Source: an uncultured Prevotellaceae bacterium (GTDB lineage Bacteria; Bacteroidota; Bacteroidia; Bacteroidales; Bacteroidaceae). Taken from it: a stretch of 64,000 bases of DNA. Positions 1-9,582 of this stretch are shown piece after piece. How positions within the stretch are numbered: position 1 is the stretch's first letter; the number at the start of each line of letters is the position of its first letter. Where the stretch lies: positions 62,001 through 126,000 of the forward strand of contig ONDM01000003.1 in the NCBI GenBank assembly GCA_900316585.1, given 5' to 3'. Under the pieces are notes generated by a model. It did no database searches. It was not told the origin of the DNA and saw only the letters and a program-made list of their open reading frames with translations. A program made the position numbers and the translations under genes.

Positions 1-117
1 GATTGATCTGAGCTGAGTGAGATTAATCTTCTTATTTGTTGTTTATATTGGCTGTAGAAACCGGAATAGAACAGTGCAAAATGGATTTGTCACTGCTGTA
101 AATTAATTTTACGTACT

Positions 118-1029
118 ATGGAAACCATATCAGGAAGACCTTCACCCCCTGTACCTAGAAAGAAACAGATTCTTAGAGAAGTACATGATTATTTTTTTGT
201 AGCTATTGGAATTCTAATGTATGCTCTTGGCTGGACCATCTTTGAATTACCTATAGAGATTACTGGTGGTGGTGTCCCAGGTATTTCCAGTGTAGTCTAT
301 TATGCCACAGGTTTACCTGTCCAATATACTTATTTTGCTATTAACGGAATACTTCTTATATTGTCCGTTATCATTTTGGGTTGGAAATTCAGCATAAAGA
401 CCATCTTTGCCTGTATTTTGATGACACTGGTTCTTCCAATCATCCAGAATCTTGTGAATTACTATAATTTCAATTTGGATATAGACCCGTTTGCCTCAGC
501 TATTCTAGGAGGTGCATTTTGTGGTGCAGGTATAGGTACAGCTTTTTCAAACAACGGTAGTTTGGGAGGTACGGATATTATAGCAGCAATTATCAATAAG
601 TATCGTAATATTTCTTTAGGTAGGGTAGGCCTCTATTTGGATATCATCATTGTTTCATGCAGTTATTTTGTGGTTTCTCATACAGAGAATGTTTTCTATG
701 GCTACGTGGTTCTTGTTATCACTAGTCTTATGCTTGATTTTGTGGTGAATCGAAGTACACAGTCCGTTCAGTTTTTCATTATCAGTGAGAAATACGTAGA
801 AATAGCCAAGCTTATTAATGCGATGCCTACTCATCGTGGATGTACTGTCATTGATGGAACAGGCTTCTATTCAGGGCGTCCGGTTAAATTGCTATTTGTT
901 CTTACAAGAAAACGTGAAGCTACTCAAGTATTCCGGCTGATAAAGGATACAGACCCTATGGCTTTCGTGTCTCAAGCCAATGTAAATGGTGTTTACGGAA
1001 ACGGTTTTGACAGGATTAAAGTGAAGTAA
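118..1029 (+). CDS. YitT family membrane protein
   Basis: 303-residue integral membrane protein of the YitT/DUF161 family with a C-terminal soluble DUF2179 domain. The first ~200 residues contain about five to six hydrophobic segments, including the glycine-rich stretch GGAFCGAGIGTAFSNNGSLGG that is typical of the family. The last ~80 residues (from about QSVQFFIISEKY) form the alpha/beta DUF2179 module. The biochemical role of the family is not established; an inner-membrane transporter or carrier has been suggested for relatives. It stands alone, 76 bp before the PNGase operon, which has its own promoter, so co-transcription is unlikely. The ATG at 118 is the first in-frame start and is followed by a short charged N-terminus. 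Family call confident, function unknown. Confidence 0.85.
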   Translation: METISGRPSPPVPRKKQILREVHDYFFVAIGILMYALGWTIFELPIEITGGGVPGISSVVYYATGLPVQYTYFAINGILLILSVIILGWKFSIKTIFACILMTLVLPIIQNLVNYYNFNLDIDPFASAILGGAFCGAGIGTAFSNNGSLGGTDIIAAIINKYRNISLGRVGLYLDIIIVSCSYFVVSHTENVFYGYVVLVITSLMLDFVVNRSTQSVQFFIISEKYVEIAKLINAMPTHRGCTVIDGTGFYSGRPVKLLFVLTRKREATQVFRLIKDTDPMAFVSQANVNGVYGNGFDRIKVK

Positions 1030-1046
1030 AAAACCAATAGTTTTCC

Positions 1047-1077
1047 TTTGTAAATTGGAAAAAGGTTCTTATTTTTG
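1047..1077 (+). promoter_or_regulatory. Bacteroidetes-type promoter of the N-glycan operon
   Basis: TTTG (1047-1050), 19-bp spacer, TATTTTTG (1070-1077), matching the Bacteroidetes sigma-ABfr consensus TTTG-N19-TAnnTTTG. The predicted transcript starts about 20 nt before the ATG of the PNGase gene at 1106. Confidence 0.75.
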
Positions 1078-1105
1078 CATACTAAACAATACTGTATTCT
1101 GAAAT

Positions 1106-2845
1106 ATGAACCTGAAATCTGTTATTGCTGTTTTAGCATGCTTTCTGTTTTCTTCCACTGTCTATTCGCAGAAGCTGAACATTGTAAAGAAAGTGAAGAA
1201 TGCAAAGGGCATTGAAGTTACATTCCAATCTAGCTATAAAGGTCATGTAAGTCCAGGTGGCATGCTTATGCGAATAAGTGGTGACCAAGTAGCCTTAACC
1301 CGTATACAGATAGAACGCGCTCAAGCTAGTTCCGAAGGAAGTCTTGTTCAGGACCCAGATCGTCCGGTTTTGAAACAGCCTCAGACGTTCAGCTATATGG
1401 ATTATGGGAAAAATGAAACTTACCGGGTTTGTGAATTGCCTAATGGAAAGGTGATATCTTCCATAACACCATTTGCAATTGGCAAGGGATTCCAGAAGGA
1501 GGTTGGTGAGGAAACTATCTTGGGCTTGAAATGTAAGATTATTCGTGCGATAGTCAATTCAAATACAATAGATATTTCTTATACACAAGATATCCCATTT
1601 AAGGGCACTCCTCAGGCTGGCGTAGGGGTTCCTGACGGTTTGGTGCTTAAAATCGTACGTAATGGAGATAGTGTGCAGGAAGCTACGGGCATTGTAGCAT
1701 TGAAAGAAGCTGCTCAACTTCTTCCTGATTCAATGGGCGAGGTAATGAGCTATGATGATTATCAGTGGGAGATTAACAATGCAAATGTAATTAACGTAAA
1801 GGTTTTTGACCAAGATAGAATCAGTTTTACCAATGACAAACTCCCAGATGGGAAATTGGAGAGTAACGTTCTATATCGTGCCGGTGGTGGCACTATTATT
1901 TTGAAGAAGGTTAAGCTTCCTAACTATGTGAAAGACCGTGAAATATACTGTGAAGTAGTTCAGTATTCAGATGGTGATGCATATGATCGTACAGGCTCAG
2001 TGTTTGTCATTCCAACAAACAAAGAACAAAGTTTTCTGGATGCTATTCGTGATTTGAATGCTGTTCCTTCTTTCAAAGCCAATGATGGAGTAGAATATCA
2101 TGGTCTGGTCTCCACTTCAAATTATGAGGCACCTTTGGAAATCATGCGTTTTTTTACAGGATTTGGCGTTCGTGCTTATAATAATGGAAGAAAGGTGAAA
2201 GGTCATGAATGGGTGGATTCTGTAACTTACAAGACGGAAGTTACGACAATGGCAGATCATCTGAAAGGAGAAGTGTGGGTCGGTGCTTACATTGGCAATT
2301 GGGACAGTAAAGGGCACAAGGTATCCTTGACATTATCTTTCCATCCAGAAGGAGAGCGAAGACCTCATACTACTATGCCTCTTTTCAATACTGTAAATTA
2401 CCTGGAGCAAGCTGGTCAGCCTTATCCTGTCTTTATGAAAGATGATAAGCTCAATGCTAAATTTACGGTTAATGAGCATATTGACAATGCTATGCTTTAT
2501 TATATTACCACAGGTCATGGTGGCTGGGGCAATGGTGATGAATTTAATCAGAAAATTAATACAATCTATTTAGACGGTCAGAAAGTGATTTCCTTTATAC
2601 CATGGAGAGATGATTGTGCTACCTATAGGAACTGGAATCCATGTTCAGGTAATTTCTCAAATGGTACTAGTTCTTCGGACTTGAGCCGGTCTAATTGGTG
2701 TCCTGCTACGGTGACCAACCCCGAATACATTTATTTGGGTGATTTAGAACCAGGAGAACATACCATAACAGTAGAGATTCCTCAAGGGGGGCCAGAAGGC
2801 AGCTCTATTAGTTATTGGTGTTTGAGTGGCACATTGGTTTATTAA
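1106..2845 (+). CDS. Secreted PNGase F-type peptide-N-glycosidase (long, PNGF-II-like)
   Basis: 579 residues with a signal peptide (cut near VYSQ-KLN). The C-terminal half carries the PNGase F double jelly-roll: the YYITTGHGGWGNGDEF stretch, a WRDDC motif and the RSNWCP motif with conserved cysteines. This enzyme family cleaves the amide bond between Asn and the first GlcNAc of N-glycans, freeing the whole glycan and converting Asn to Asp. At 579 residues it is much longer than classical PNGase F (~350 residues). The extra ~250 N-terminal residues fit the bowl-like domain of PNGF-II type enzymes. It is the first gene of an operon with GH29, GH3, GH92 and NagB, consistent with release of N-glycans as the first step. 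Family confident; exact glycan preference (core alpha1,3-fucose tolerance, high-mannose or complex) is not visible. Confidence 0.85.
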   Translation: MNLKSVIAVLACFLFSSTVYSQKLNIVKKVKNAKGIEVTFQSSYKGHVSPGGMLMRISGDQVALTRIQIERAQASSEGSLVQDPDRPVLKQPQTFSYMDYGKNETYRVCELPNGKVISSITPFAIGKGFQKEVGEETILGLKCKIIRAIVNSNTIDISYTQDIPFKGTPQAGVGVPDGLVLKIVRNGDSVQEATGIVALKEAAQLLPDSMGEVMSYDDYQWEINNANVINVKVFDQDRISFTNDKLPDGKLESNVLYRAGGGTIILKKVKLPNYVKDREIYCEVVQYSDGDAYDRTGSVFVIPTNKEQSFLDAIRDLNAVPSFKANDGVEYHGLVSTSNYEAPLEIMRFFTGFGVRAYNNGRKVKGHEWVDSVTYKTEVTTMADHLKGEVWVGAYIGNWDSKGHKVSLTLSFHPEGERRPHTTMPLFNTVNYLEQAGQPYPVFMKDDKLNAKFTVNEHIDNAMLYYITTGHGGWGNGDEFNQKINTIYLDGQKVISFIPWRDDCATYRNWNPCSGNFSNGTSSSDLSRSNWCPATVTNPEYIYLGDLEPGEHTITVEIPQGGPEGSSISYWCLSGTLVY

Positions 2846-2865
2846 CCTAAAACTATTTATCAGTA

Positions 2866-4248
2866 ATGAGACTAAATAAGATACTTCCTTTTTTTATGGG
2901 GCTTGGCCTAACTTTGAATGTATTTGCGCAGTCATTTGTTCACGAAGCATCGAAGAATTACAGATGGCCTGATGATGAGAAAGTTGTAGAGAAACTTAAA
3001 AAATGGCAAGATTTGAAATTTGGCATTATTCTCCATTGGGGTGTTTATTCTGTACCAGGAATGGTAGAGTCTTGGCAAATCACTTCTGAAGATTGGATTA
3101 CTCCAGATACAACAAGAACCTATGAAGAGGAAAAATTATGGTATTGGGGATTGAGCAAGGATTTTAATCCTACGAAGTTTAACCCAGAACAATGGGCCAA
3201 GGTCTCAAAAGATGCTGGTATGAAATATGTGGTGTTTACTACCAAGCATCATGATGGTTTTTGTATGTGGAATACCAAAACCACAGATTATAGTGTAATG
3301 AATAGTGGATTCAAGGGGAATCCAAAGAATGATGTTCTCAAATATATCATGGATGCTTATCGTGCAGAGGGTTTAATGCCTGGTCTGTATTTCTCCAAAC
3401 CTGATTGGCATTCTGAGTATTATTGGTGGCCAGTGAAAGCCACTCCAAATCGTTTCCACAATTATAAGATAGAAGACTATCCCGAACGTTGGGCTAAATA
3501 CCAGCAGTATGTTTATGATCAGTCTTATGAGTTGATGCATAATTATGGAGACATTGACTTGTTCTGGCTAGATGGCGGTTGGTGCACCGCACCTAGAGAA
3601 GATATCAAGTTGGGTGAGATTGTGAAGATGGCTCGTGAAGCACAACCAGGCTTGATTGTAGTAGAACGCGCTTGTCCGGGTGAATTTGAGAATTATCAAA
3701 CGCCAGAACAAACCATTCCAGACCATCAGATTAATAATCCTTGGGAGAGTTGTATAACGTTGACTTACGATTGGGGATGGACTAAGCATCCTGTATTCAA
3801 GAGTGCGGGAAAAGTTATTTCCATATTGTCTGAAATTGTTGCAAAAGGTGGATCTTTATTGTTGGGTGTAGGTCCTTCTCCTGAAGGATTGATAGAAGAT
3901 GGAGCTGTGGAGAAATTAGAAGAAATAGGTGCTTGGTTGCGATTTAACGGTGAAGCTATCTATTCTACCGTAACAACTCCTATTTACCAGAATGAGGCTA
4001 AAACAGTATTCTTTACTGCCAATAAGGATGGAAAGACTTTGTATGCTATCGTACCTCGGGATGATAAGAATGGGATACCTGCAACCATTGAATGGACAGG
4101 TAATGCTCCCAAAAAGGGCAGTAAGCTGATAAATTTGGCAACCAAGAAGTCGTTAAAGTGGAAAACTGTTGGAGATAAGACTACTGTGATTCTTCCAGCT
4201 AATGCAGCAGAGACCAATGGTGTTGCAATTAAATTCTCAGTGAAATGA
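2866..4248 (+). CDS. Secreted alpha-L-fucosidase, GH29 (copy 1)
   Basis: 460 residues, signal peptide ending near NVFA-QSF. GH29 marks are present: HWGVYSVPGMVESW, TTKHHDGFCMW (about residues 125-135) and DLFWLDGGWC, whose Asp (residue 236) is the expected nucleophile. GH29 enzymes are retaining exo-alpha-L-fucosidases. In this operon it probably removes core or antennary fucose from N-glycans released by the upstream PNGase. It starts 20 bp after the PNGase and its stop overlaps the start of the GH3 gene (ATGA), so translation is probably coupled. The conserved Glu-containing insert resembles enzymes active on natural fucosides, but the linkage (alpha1,2/1,3/1,4/1,6) cannot be told. Confidence 0.9.
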   Translation: MRLNKILPFFMGLGLTLNVFAQSFVHEASKNYRWPDDEKVVEKLKKWQDLKFGIILHWGVYSVPGMVESWQITSEDWITPDTTRTYEEEKLWYWGLSKDFNPTKFNPEQWAKVSKDAGMKYVVFTTKHHDGFCMWNTKTTDYSVMNSGFKGNPKNDVLKYIMDAYRAEGLMPGLYFSKPDWHSEYYWWPVKATPNRFHNYKIEDYPERWAKYQQYVYDQSYELMHNYGDIDLFWLDGGWCTAPREDIKLGEIVKMAREAQPGLIVVERACPGEFENYQTPEQTIPDHQINNPWESCITLTYDWGWTKHPVFKSAGKVISILSEIVAKGGSLLLGVGPSPEGLIEDGAVEKLEEIGAWLRFNGEAIYSTVTTPIYQNEAKTVFFTANKDGKTLYAIVPRDDKNGIPATIEWTGNAPKKGSKLINLATKKSLKWKTVGDKTTVILPANAAETNGVAIKFSVK

Positions 4249-6590
4249 AAATGAGCTTTAAAACTATAACTATTGTTGTTGCACTGATTTTTTCAGTGAC
4301 TGTTAGTGCGCAACAGCCCCTTTATAAGAATGCAACAGCCCCTATAGAAGACCGAGTCAATGACCTTCTGGGTAGAATGACAGTAAATGAGAAAGTCGGT
4401 CAGCTATTGTGCCCATTAGGTTGGCCCATGTATACAAAAACTGACAAAGGTGATGTTGGTATATCAGATACCTATATCAAACGTATGACCCAGATGCCTA
4501 TTGGTTCTTTTTGGGCAGTCTTACGTGCAGATCCTTGGACACAGAAAACCTTGACTACAGGTTTAAATCCCAAGTTGGCAGCGGAAGCTTTGAATGCTTT
4601 GCAGAGATATGCTGTAGAAAAGACTAGATTAGGAATTCCTATCCTATTTGCGGAGGAAGCTCCTCATGGCCATATGGCTATAGGGACTACAGTTTTTCCT
4701 ACAGCATTGAGCCAGGCCTCAACTTTTGATGAGGAACTGATACAACAGATGGGTGAGGCTATTGGTCTGGAAGTTCGTGTTCAGGGTGGTCACGTCGGAT
4801 ATGGTCCTGTTTTGGACATTGCCAGGGAGCCAAGATGGAGCCGTATGGAAGAAACATTTGGTGAGGACCCTGTTTTGACAGGTATTTTGGGAACTGCAAT
4901 GGTTAAGGGCATGCAGGGCAAGGATTTTAAAGACGGCAAGCATGTTTATTCTACATTGAAACATTTTGCTGCCTATGGTATACCAGAAGGTGGCTTGAAT
5001 GGTGAACAGGCCAATGTGGGTCAGCGTACACTGTTCAGTGAACTATTACCTCAATTTAAACGTGCAGTCAAGGCTGGTGTTGCCTCTATAATGACTTCTT
5101 ACAATTCTATAGATGGAGTCCCTTGTACTGCAAACAAGTATCTTTTGACAGATGTACTCCGTAATCAATGGGGTTTCAAAGGTGCAGTGTTTTCAGATTT
5201 ACAGAGTATTGAGGGTATTGCTTCTACTCATCATGTTGCAGATGATTGGGGTGAGGCAGGAGTATTAGCTTTAAAGGCTGGCGTGGATTTCGATTTGGAA
5301 GGTAATTCTTATGGGCCAAATTTGGAAAAGAAACTTCAAGAAGGTAAGATTTCCATGGATGATTTGGATCGTGCAGTTCGGAATGTGCTTCGGCTTAAGT
5401 TTCAAATGGGCTTGTTCGAAAATCCATATGTGGATCCTAATTTGGCCGCTAAAGTGGTACGTTCTAAAGAACATAAGGAATTGGCCAGACAGGTAGCTCG
5501 TGAAGGTGTGGTTCTTTTGAAGAATGATGGTTTACTCCCATTGAGTAAAAACCTTAGGAAGGTTGCCGTTATAGGCCCTAATGCAGACATGATGTATAAT
5601 CAGTTAGGTGACTATACTGCTCCGCAGGACCGTAAAGAATTGACGACGGTTTTAGACGGTGTGAAGAATTTGCTGCCAAAGGCTCAAGTTACTTATGTTA
5701 AAGGTTGTGCTGTCAGGGATACCACTCAAAGCCAGATAAATGAGGCTGTAGCTGCTGCAAAGGCTGCTGATGTTACTGTTTTAGTGGTTGGTGGCTCTTC
5801 TGCCCGTGATTTTGAGACTACTTATTTGTCTACAGGTGCTGCTATCGTGAATAAAAATGCAATTGCAGACATGGAATGTGGCGAAGGCTATGATCGTGCA
5901 GATTTGCATTTGATGGGAGATCAAGAAAAACTGATGAGAGCTCTATTGAAGGAGGGTGTGAAGTTGGTTGTAGTTTATATACAAGGTCGTCCGTTGAATA
6001 TGAATATGGCATCAGAACATGCAAATGCACTGCTTACAGCCTGGTATCCAGGAGAGCAGGGTGGACAGGCTATTGCGGACGTGTTGTTTGGTGATTATAA
6101 TCCTGCAGGCCGTTTGCCAGTTGGTATTCCACGTAATGTGGGACAGTTGCCTGTTCACTATAGCAAGCATCCATCTCATAATTATGTAGACAGTTCAGCT
6201 GATCCTTTGTACAGTTTTGGCTATGGTTTAAGTTATACTAAATTTGAATATTCAAATTTAAAACTTCTTCCTGGGGATGGCAAGGATGTCTATCAGACTG
6301 TGAAATGTACAGTAAAGAACGTAGGTGATGTTGATGGGGATGAGGTGGTTCAACTTTATATCAATGATGTTGTTGCATCTGTAGAACCATTGCATAAGGC
6401 TTTGAAGGGATTCAAACGTGTCAACTTGAAAGTTGGTGAGAGTAAGGAAATTTCTTTTAACTTAGGTTTTGAGGAATTGTCACTTTATAATATGCAAATG
6501 CAGCAAGTAGTGGAGCCTGGTAAGTTCAGGGTTATGGTAGGTGCTGCATCTAATGATATCCGTTTGAATGGAGAATTTGAAATAAAATAG
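4245..6590 (+). CDS. Secreted GH3 glycoside hydrolase (BglX-like)
   Basis: 781 residues, signal peptide ending VSA-QQP. Domains in order: GH3 TIM-like N-domain (about 35-385), alpha/beta sandwich C-domain (about 420-650) and a C-terminal fibronectin-III-like domain (about 690-775). KHFAAYG and the nucleophile motif FSDLQ (Asp318) are visible. Position 319 is Leu where beta-glucosidases often have Trp. It lacks the KHFPGHG-type pattern and His-Asp dyad loop of NagZ-like GH3 N-acetylglucosaminidases, so it is more likely a beta-glucosidase/xylosidase-like enzyme. That activity is not an obvious N-glycan step, so its substrate here is open. The start overlaps the fucosidase stop; a second ATG lies 6 bp downstream (4251) and would also keep the signal peptide. 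Confidence 0.88.
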   Translation: MKMSFKTITIVVALIFSVTVSAQQPLYKNATAPIEDRVNDLLGRMTVNEKVGQLLCPLGWPMYTKTDKGDVGISDTYIKRMTQMPIGSFWAVLRADPWTQKTLTTGLNPKLAAEALNALQRYAVEKTRLGIPILFAEEAPHGHMAIGTTVFPTALSQASTFDEELIQQMGEAIGLEVRVQGGHVGYGPVLDIAREPRWSRMEETFGEDPVLTGILGTAMVKGMQGKDFKDGKHVYSTLKHFAAYGIPEGGLNGEQANVGQRTLFSELLPQFKRAVKAGVASIMTSYNSIDGVPCTANKYLLTDVLRNQWGFKGAVFSDLQSIEGIASTHHVADDWGEAGVLALKAGVDFDLEGNSYGPNLEKKLQEGKISMDDLDRAVRNVLRLKFQMGLFENPYVDPNLAAKVVRSKEHKELARQVAREGVVLLKNDGLLPLSKNLRKVAVIGPNADMMYNQLGDYTAPQDRKELTTVLDGVKNLLPKAQVTYVKGCAVRDTTQSQINEAVAAAKAADVTVLVVGGSSARDFETTYLSTGAAIVNKNAIADMECGEGYDRADLHLMGDQEKLMRALLKEGVKLVVVYIQGRPLNMNMASEHANALLTAWYPGEQGGQAIADVLFGDYNPAGRLPVGIPRNVGQLPVHYSKHPSHNYVDSSADPLYSFGYGLSYTKFEYSNLKLLPGDGKDVYQTVKCTVKNVGDVDGDEVVQLYINDVVASVEPLHKALKGFKRVNLKVGESKEISFNLGFEELSLYNMQMQQVVEPGKFRVMVGAASNDIRLNGEFEIK

Positions 6591-6593
6591 GCC

Positions 6594-8759
6594 ATGATGA
6601 ATAGATTTGTTATTACAGTTTTCTTTGGTCTGGTTTCTGCTACAACTGTGGCGCAAACCGATTATACACAATTTGTAGATCCATTTGTAGGAACTCAGGG
6701 TACAGGACATACGTTCCCAGGTGCTTGTGTTCCTTTTGGAATGATTCAGACCAGTCCTGTTACTGGTGCTGTGGGATGGGATTACTGTTCAGAATATATT
6801 TATACAGATAAGGAAATTTGGGGATTCTCTCAGAATCATCTGAATGGTACAGGTTGTATGGATTTGGGGGATATCTTGGTGATGCCAGTGACTGCCCGTA
6901 AGGACCGTGTGAACTATCATAGCACTTTTGACAAGTCTACAGAGACAGCCAAACCTGGTTATTATTCAGTAGACCTTACTCAAACTGGAGTGAAGGCAGA
7001 GTTGACAGCAACAGGTCATGTAGCCTACCATCGTTATACATACAATCAGACTGATTCAGCTGCAGTTTTGATTGACTTGCAGCATGGGCCATCTTGGAAC
7101 ATCAATCAATATCATTCACAAGTTCTAGCTTGTGAAGTTAACTGGGAAGACAATCAGACTATTTCGGGGCATGTAAGAAATAATGTGTGGGTAACGCAAG
7201 ATTATTATTTTGTTGTTAGGTTTAATAAACCTATGAGTCGTTTGACTAATTTGCCTCTTGGCCGCACAGAGAAAGGTAATCGTATGGTTATATCTTTTGA
7301 TATGCGAAAAGGAGAACAGTTAGAAGTGAAAATTGCGATGTCTTCTGTTTCCATTAGAGGTGCTCACAAGAATTTAGATGCAGAGGCTTCTGCATGGGAT
7401 TTTGATGCTACAGTGAAGCAGGCTAATGCTGTTTGGAACAGTTATCTTTCCCGGATAGATGTTCAGGGTACGACAGAAGAGAAGAAAAATTTCTATACAA
7501 GTTTCTATCATGCTCTGATTCAGCCCAACAATATCGCGGATGTAGATGGCTCCTATCAAGATTCTAAAGGCATCATAAAGAAGGCTGATAATAATGCTTA
7601 TTATTCAACCTTTTCTTGTTGGGATACCTATCGAGCAGCACATCCATTTTATACTTTGGTTGTGCCAGATAAGGTGGATGGTCTGGTTAGCTCTCTTATA
7701 ACTCAAGCAGAAGATTTGGGTTTCATTCCGATTTGGGGGTTATGGGGTAAAGACAATTATTGTATGGTTGCTAATCATGGAGTTTCCATTATAGCTGAGG
7801 CATATCATAAAGGTTTTCGTGGCTTTGATGCCGAACGTGCATTCCAAGCGATTAAGAATACGGAAATCAAAAGCCATAAATTGAAGTCAAATTGGGAACT
7901 GTATATGCGTTATGGTTATTTCCCAACTGATTCTACTGAGGCGGAGTCTGTATCTTCTACTTTGGAAACAGTTTATGATGACTATGCTGCATGGGATATG
8001 GCCACCTTGATGGGTAAGAAAGAAGATGCGGCCTATTTTGGAATGAGGAAAGAGTTTTATAAGAATCTGTTTGATCCGGAAACTAAGTTTATGCGTCCTC
8101 GTAATACGAATGGGACATGGAAGTCACCTTTCGATCCAGCGGGACTGGCCCATGCTGAGAGTAGCGGTGGTGATTATACCGAAGGTAATGCATGGCAATA
8201 TACATGGCATGTCCAACATGATGTTCCTGGTTTAATTAAGTTGATGGGGGGCAAAAAGGCCTTTACAGATAAACTTGATATATTTTTTACTACAAAATTG
8301 GAGAGTACTCTAAGTGATGTTACGGGTTTGATAGGTCAGTATGCACATGGCAATGAGCCTAGTCACCATGTGGCTTATCTTTATGCTTTAGCTGGTAAGC
8401 CTGAACGTACTCAGGAATTAGTACGTGAGGTGTTCGATACCCAGTATTCTCCTCGCCCAGACGGACTTTGCGGAAATGATGATTGTGGACAGATGTCAGC
8501 TTGGTATATGTTGTCTGCCATGGGCTTTTATCCTGTTGATCCAGTTAGTGCCAAGTATGTGTTTGGAGCACCTCAGATGCCGAAATTTGTTATGCATCTT
8601 CATAATGGAAAGACTTTTACTGTTGAGGCTCAGAATTTGAGTAAGGAAAATCTCCATGTGGAAAAGATTTATTTGAACGGAAAGGTCTATAAAAAGAATT
8701 ATATAGAGCATGCTGATATCATAAAGGGTGGAAAGCTTGTCTTTGTAATGAAAAAATAA
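6594..8759 (+). CDS. Secreted alpha-mannosidase, GH92
   Basis: 721 residues with a signal peptide (TTVA-QTD). GH92 signatures run through the protein: DPFVGTQGTGHTFPGACVPFGM at the start of the mature chain, SSTLETVYDDYAAW, YAHGNEPSHHVAYLY and GNDDCGQMSAWYMLSAMGF near the C-terminus. GH92 enzymes are Ca2+-dependent inverting exo-alpha-mannosidases. The Glu in GNEPSHH is the expected general acid. They trim alpha1,2/1,3/1,4/1,6-mannose from N-glycans. It lies 3 bp after the GH3 gene in the same operon and would expose the Man-beta-GlcNAc core used by the GH130 enzyme at 15384-16355. Linkage preference cannot be read here. Another in-frame ATG follows directly (MM), which changes nothing of substance. 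Confidence 0.93.
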   Translation: MMNRFVITVFFGLVSATTVAQTDYTQFVDPFVGTQGTGHTFPGACVPFGMIQTSPVTGAVGWDYCSEYIYTDKEIWGFSQNHLNGTGCMDLGDILVMPVTARKDRVNYHSTFDKSTETAKPGYYSVDLTQTGVKAELTATGHVAYHRYTYNQTDSAAVLIDLQHGPSWNINQYHSQVLACEVNWEDNQTISGHVRNNVWVTQDYYFVVRFNKPMSRLTNLPLGRTEKGNRMVISFDMRKGEQLEVKIAMSSVSIRGAHKNLDAEASAWDFDATVKQANAVWNSYLSRIDVQGTTEEKKNFYTSFYHALIQPNNIADVDGSYQDSKGIIKKADNNAYYSTFSCWDTYRAAHPFYTLVVPDKVDGLVSSLITQAEDLGFIPIWGLWGKDNYCMVANHGVSIIAEAYHKGFRGFDAERAFQAIKNTEIKSHKLKSNWELYMRYGYFPTDSTEAESVSSTLETVYDDYAAWDMATLMGKKEDAAYFGMRKEFYKNLFDPETKFMRPRNTNGTWKSPFDPAGLAHAESSGGDYTEGNAWQYTWHVQHDVPGLIKLMGGKKAFTDKLDIFFTTKLESTLSDVTGLIGQYAHGNEPSHHVAYLYALAGKPERTQELVREVFDTQYSPRPDGLCGNDDCGQMSAWYMLSAMGFYPVDPVSAKYVFGAPQMPKFVMHLHNGKTFTVEAQNLSKENLHVEKIYLNGKVYKKNYIEHADIIKGGKLVFVMKK

Positions 8760-8784
8760 GTTTAACTAATAAATACCTAAAAAA

Positions 8785-9576
8785 ATGAGACTAATTATTG
8801 AACCTGATTATCTGACCCTGTCACGCTGGGCTGCAGATTATGTAGCTGCTAAGATTAAAGCAGCAAACCCAACTCCTGAGAAACCATTTGTTTTGGGATG
8901 CCCAACTGGTTCTTCACCTATTGGATTGTATAAGAGACTGATTGAACTGTACAAAAAGGGTGAGATTTCATTTGAGAATGTGGTTACATTCAACATGGAT
9001 GAATATGTGGGTCTAGCAGAGGATCACCCTGAAAGTTACCATTCTTTTATGTGGAAGCATTTCTTTTCACATATCAATATAAAGAAAGAGAATATTCATA
9101 TTCTTAATGGTAATGCAAAGAATCTGGAAGAGGAATGTGCAAATTATGAAAAAGCTATAAAGGATGCAGGTGGCATAGACCTTTTCTTAGGCGGTGTAGG
9201 CCAAGATGGTCATATCGCATTCAATGAACCGGGTTCTTCCTTGACATCTGTTACTCGTAAGAAAGAACTAACAAGTGATACCATCATAGCTAATTCTCGT
9301 TTCTTTGACTACGATTTGGATAAAGTTCCTAGAGTTGCTTTGACAGTAGGTGTAGGTACAGTAATGGCAGCCAAGGAAGTTCTGATTGTCTGCAATGGTC
9401 ACGGTAAGGCTCGTGCTTTGAAACATGCAGTAGAAGGTGGAGTTTCTCAGATGTGGACCATCAGTGCATTGCAGCTTCACCCACATGCAATTATTGTTTG
9501 TGATGAAACTGCTACAGACGAGTTGAAGGTCGGCACTTACAAGTATTTCAAAGACATTGAAAAGGATAATCTATAA
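8785..9576 (+). CDS. nagB: Glucosamine-6-phosphate deaminase
   Basis: 263-residue cytoplasmic enzyme converting glucosamine-6-phosphate to fructose-6-phosphate and ammonia. All catalytic residues align with E. coli numbering: Asp72 in NMDEYVG, Asp141 and His143 in [11 protein letters not shown], and Glu148. The N-terminal phosphate-binding loop [11 protein letters not shown] is intact. It follows the GH92 gene by 25 bp. It is the metabolic end-point for GlcNAc freed from N-glycans, after phosphorylation and deacetylation. A NagA-type deacetylase is not adjacent, but the next gene carries a PIG-L deacetylase domain. Length and motifs are those of an active NagB. Confidence 0.95.
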   Translation: MRLIIEPDYLTLSRWAADYVAAKIKAANPTPEKPFVLGCPTGSSPIGLYKRLIELYKKGEISFENVVTFNMDEYVGLAEDHPESYHSFMWKHFFSHINIKKENIHILNGNAKNLEEECANYEKAIKDAGGIDLFLGGVGQDGHIAFNEPGSSLTSVTRKKELTSDTIIANSRFFDYDLDKVPRVALTVGVGTVMAAKEVLIVCNGHGKARALKHAVEGGVSQMWTISALQLHPHAIIVCDETATDELKVGTYKYFKDIEKDNL

Positions 9577-9582
9577 TTGAAA

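Noticed and set aside
1..117. Search for a YitT promoter, tRNA or gene end at the left edge
   Set aside because: A TTTG is present, but the only TAnnTTT-like box is 14 bp away; no tRNA or CDS seen.
1034..1062. Small TTTTCC / GGAAAA hairpin between the YitT gene and the PNGase gene
   Set aside because: Short, AT-rich and overlapping a good promoter; not a convincing terminator.
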